Shown here: positions 63,545 through 64,000 of the stretch, one piece after another | Position numbering within the stretch: the first letter of the stretch is position 1 | Layout of the letters: every line of letters begins with the position of its first letter | Source: Tunturibacter psychrotolerans | Lineage (GTDB): Bacteria; Acidobacteriota; Terriglobia; Terriglobales; Acidobacteriaceae | Direction: 5' to 3' | Assembly: GCF_040359615.1 (NCBI RefSeq) | Contig: NZ_CP132942.1 | Location: forward strand, 5,208,001 to 5,272,000 | Length of the DNA: 64,000 nt | Position numbers and translations under genes: made by a program | The notes under the pieces: model-generated | Told to the model about the DNA's origin: nothing | Database searches by the model: none | Seen by the model: the letters and a program-made list of their open reading frames with translations, nothing else

Positions 63545-64000
63545 TCACCGGTTCAGCTTATCGTCCAGGGGAACCATTTCAATCGGAGCATGGCTAACAG
63601 CGAGTGATCGGTTACGCCCTCGCTTGTTGAACGCATCTCCTGCTAATGAAGTCTGCAACTCTTCGTCTCCCCCTTTGAGTTTGCCTAGTCGCCATGACTG
63701 ATAAAACCCGTGAATAGAGCAGAACTCAAGGCCATCGAAAAATTTATCTTCCCAAATAATTCGCGCTATAAAAAACCTATGACTGCCGATCGCACGGACG
63801 GACTTGATTTCCACCTCCATAACTCGCGGTGCAAATTCAGGGACTGGAATACTAAATGCGGGCGACATCTTTGTTGCGAATGGAAGTTGGCTCCAGTCAA
63901 TTGACTTCTTTGTGTGATTATTTGCGAGTTGATACGCCAAGGCACCTTGAGAGACTGGAAGGCTGCTCAATGCGATACGACCGGCCCGTTCTACGAGTCC
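63545..64000 (-). CDS. Flavin-reductase-like FMN-binding protein (5' end cut by window edge)
   Basis: The frame stays open to the right edge, so the gene begins beyond 64000. The visible 151 residues end with the stop at 63545 and show the C-terminal half of a flavin reductase-like domain: LVERAGRIALSSLPVSQGALAYQLA, PRVMEVEIKSVRAIGSHRFFIARIIWEDKF, then FCSIHGFYQSWRLGKLKGG. Such proteins bind FMN and reduce it or act as a reductase partner of monooxygenases. The first residues, which usually hold the FMN-binding loop, are outside the window. Its start cannot be decided here. Confidence 0.82.
   Translation of the reverse strand, partial: GLVERAGRIALSSLPVSQGALAYQLANNHTKKSIDWSQLPFATKMSPAFSIPVPEFAPRVMEVEIKSVRAIGSHRFFIARIIWEDKFFDGLEFCSIHGFYQSWRLGKLKGGDEELQTSLAGDAFNKRGRNRSLAVSHAPIEMVPLDDKLNR

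Overview
The window looks like chromosomal DNA of an Acidobacteriota species, probably class Terriglobia (Granulicella, Edaphobacter and Terriglobus relatives). The evidence is family content, not a database match. It carries a large Oar-type TonB-dependent receptor with an N-terminal carboxypeptidase-regulatory domain, an ECF-like sigma factor overlapping a Ser/Thr kinase of mosaic architecture, a receptor histidine kinase with a two-component-regulator propeller, a TolB-like/TPR protein with the N-terminal domain common in this phylum, and an imuA-imuB-dnaE2 mutagenesis operon.

Layout. 0.2-4 kb (minus): a kinase/formylglycine-generating-enzyme-like/esterase fusion with its sigma factor. 4.3-13.7 kb: a secreted NTF2-like protein, a divergent NarL-type response regulator and propeller histidine kinase, a GH16-like lipoprotein, a small secreted protein, a large repeat lipoprotein and a stand-alone receiver. 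14.3-17.4 kb: a membrane-fusion protein and a family 2 glycosyltransferase forming an exopolysaccharide synthase pair. 17.5-33.4 kb: a carbohydrate-utilisation locus. A minus-strand operon (TonB receptor, GH97, GH106-like) diverges from an FAD oxidoreductase and an MFS transporter, followed by a GH2 enzyme and a LacI regulator. Five copies of a 12-bp LacI-type operator (about TCAATCGCTTAA) lie at its promoters. 33.5-38.6 kb: an integrative module with gene debris, an unknown gene, a ParB-methyltransferase fusion, DUF5681, DUF2924 and a large serine recombinase. 38.8-44.3 kb (minus): imuA-imuB-dnaE2 with overlapping reading frames. 44.4-47.0 kb: a 3' remnant of glmS followed by an AT-rich two-gene cassette (a large protein with an HEPN-like Rx4H motif and a membrane protein). 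This is the best candidate for an undescribed system. 47.2-52.7 kb: HAD phosphatase, tRNA-Ser(UGA), a GT-C-like membrane protein and a GGDEF-EAL protein. 52.7-56.5 kb (minus): an EmrA/TolC-type efflux operon whose MFS permease is reduced to a frameshifted stub, a UspA protein and a degenerate receiver. 56.7-64 kb: a TolB-like/TPR protein, a putative sugar O-methyltransferase, a porin-like protein with a small cytochrome c, a GT87-beta-propeller fusion and the 3' part of a flavin-reductase-like gene.

How the parts fit together. The sugar locus can be read as one regulon: import through the outer membrane, periplasmic hydrolysis by three glycosidases, inner-membrane uptake by the MFS protein and local LacI control. 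Two promoters 3.7 kb apart (upstream of 10549 and of 14304) share a CRP-like inverted repeat at exactly the same distance from a similar -10 element, so the secreted proteins and the exopolysaccharide synthase may be co-activated. The recombinase module and the glmS remnant flank the imu operon, so 33.5-47 kb looks like a region of repeated rearrangement. No searches or folding programs were run. All family names come from reading motifs and architectures.
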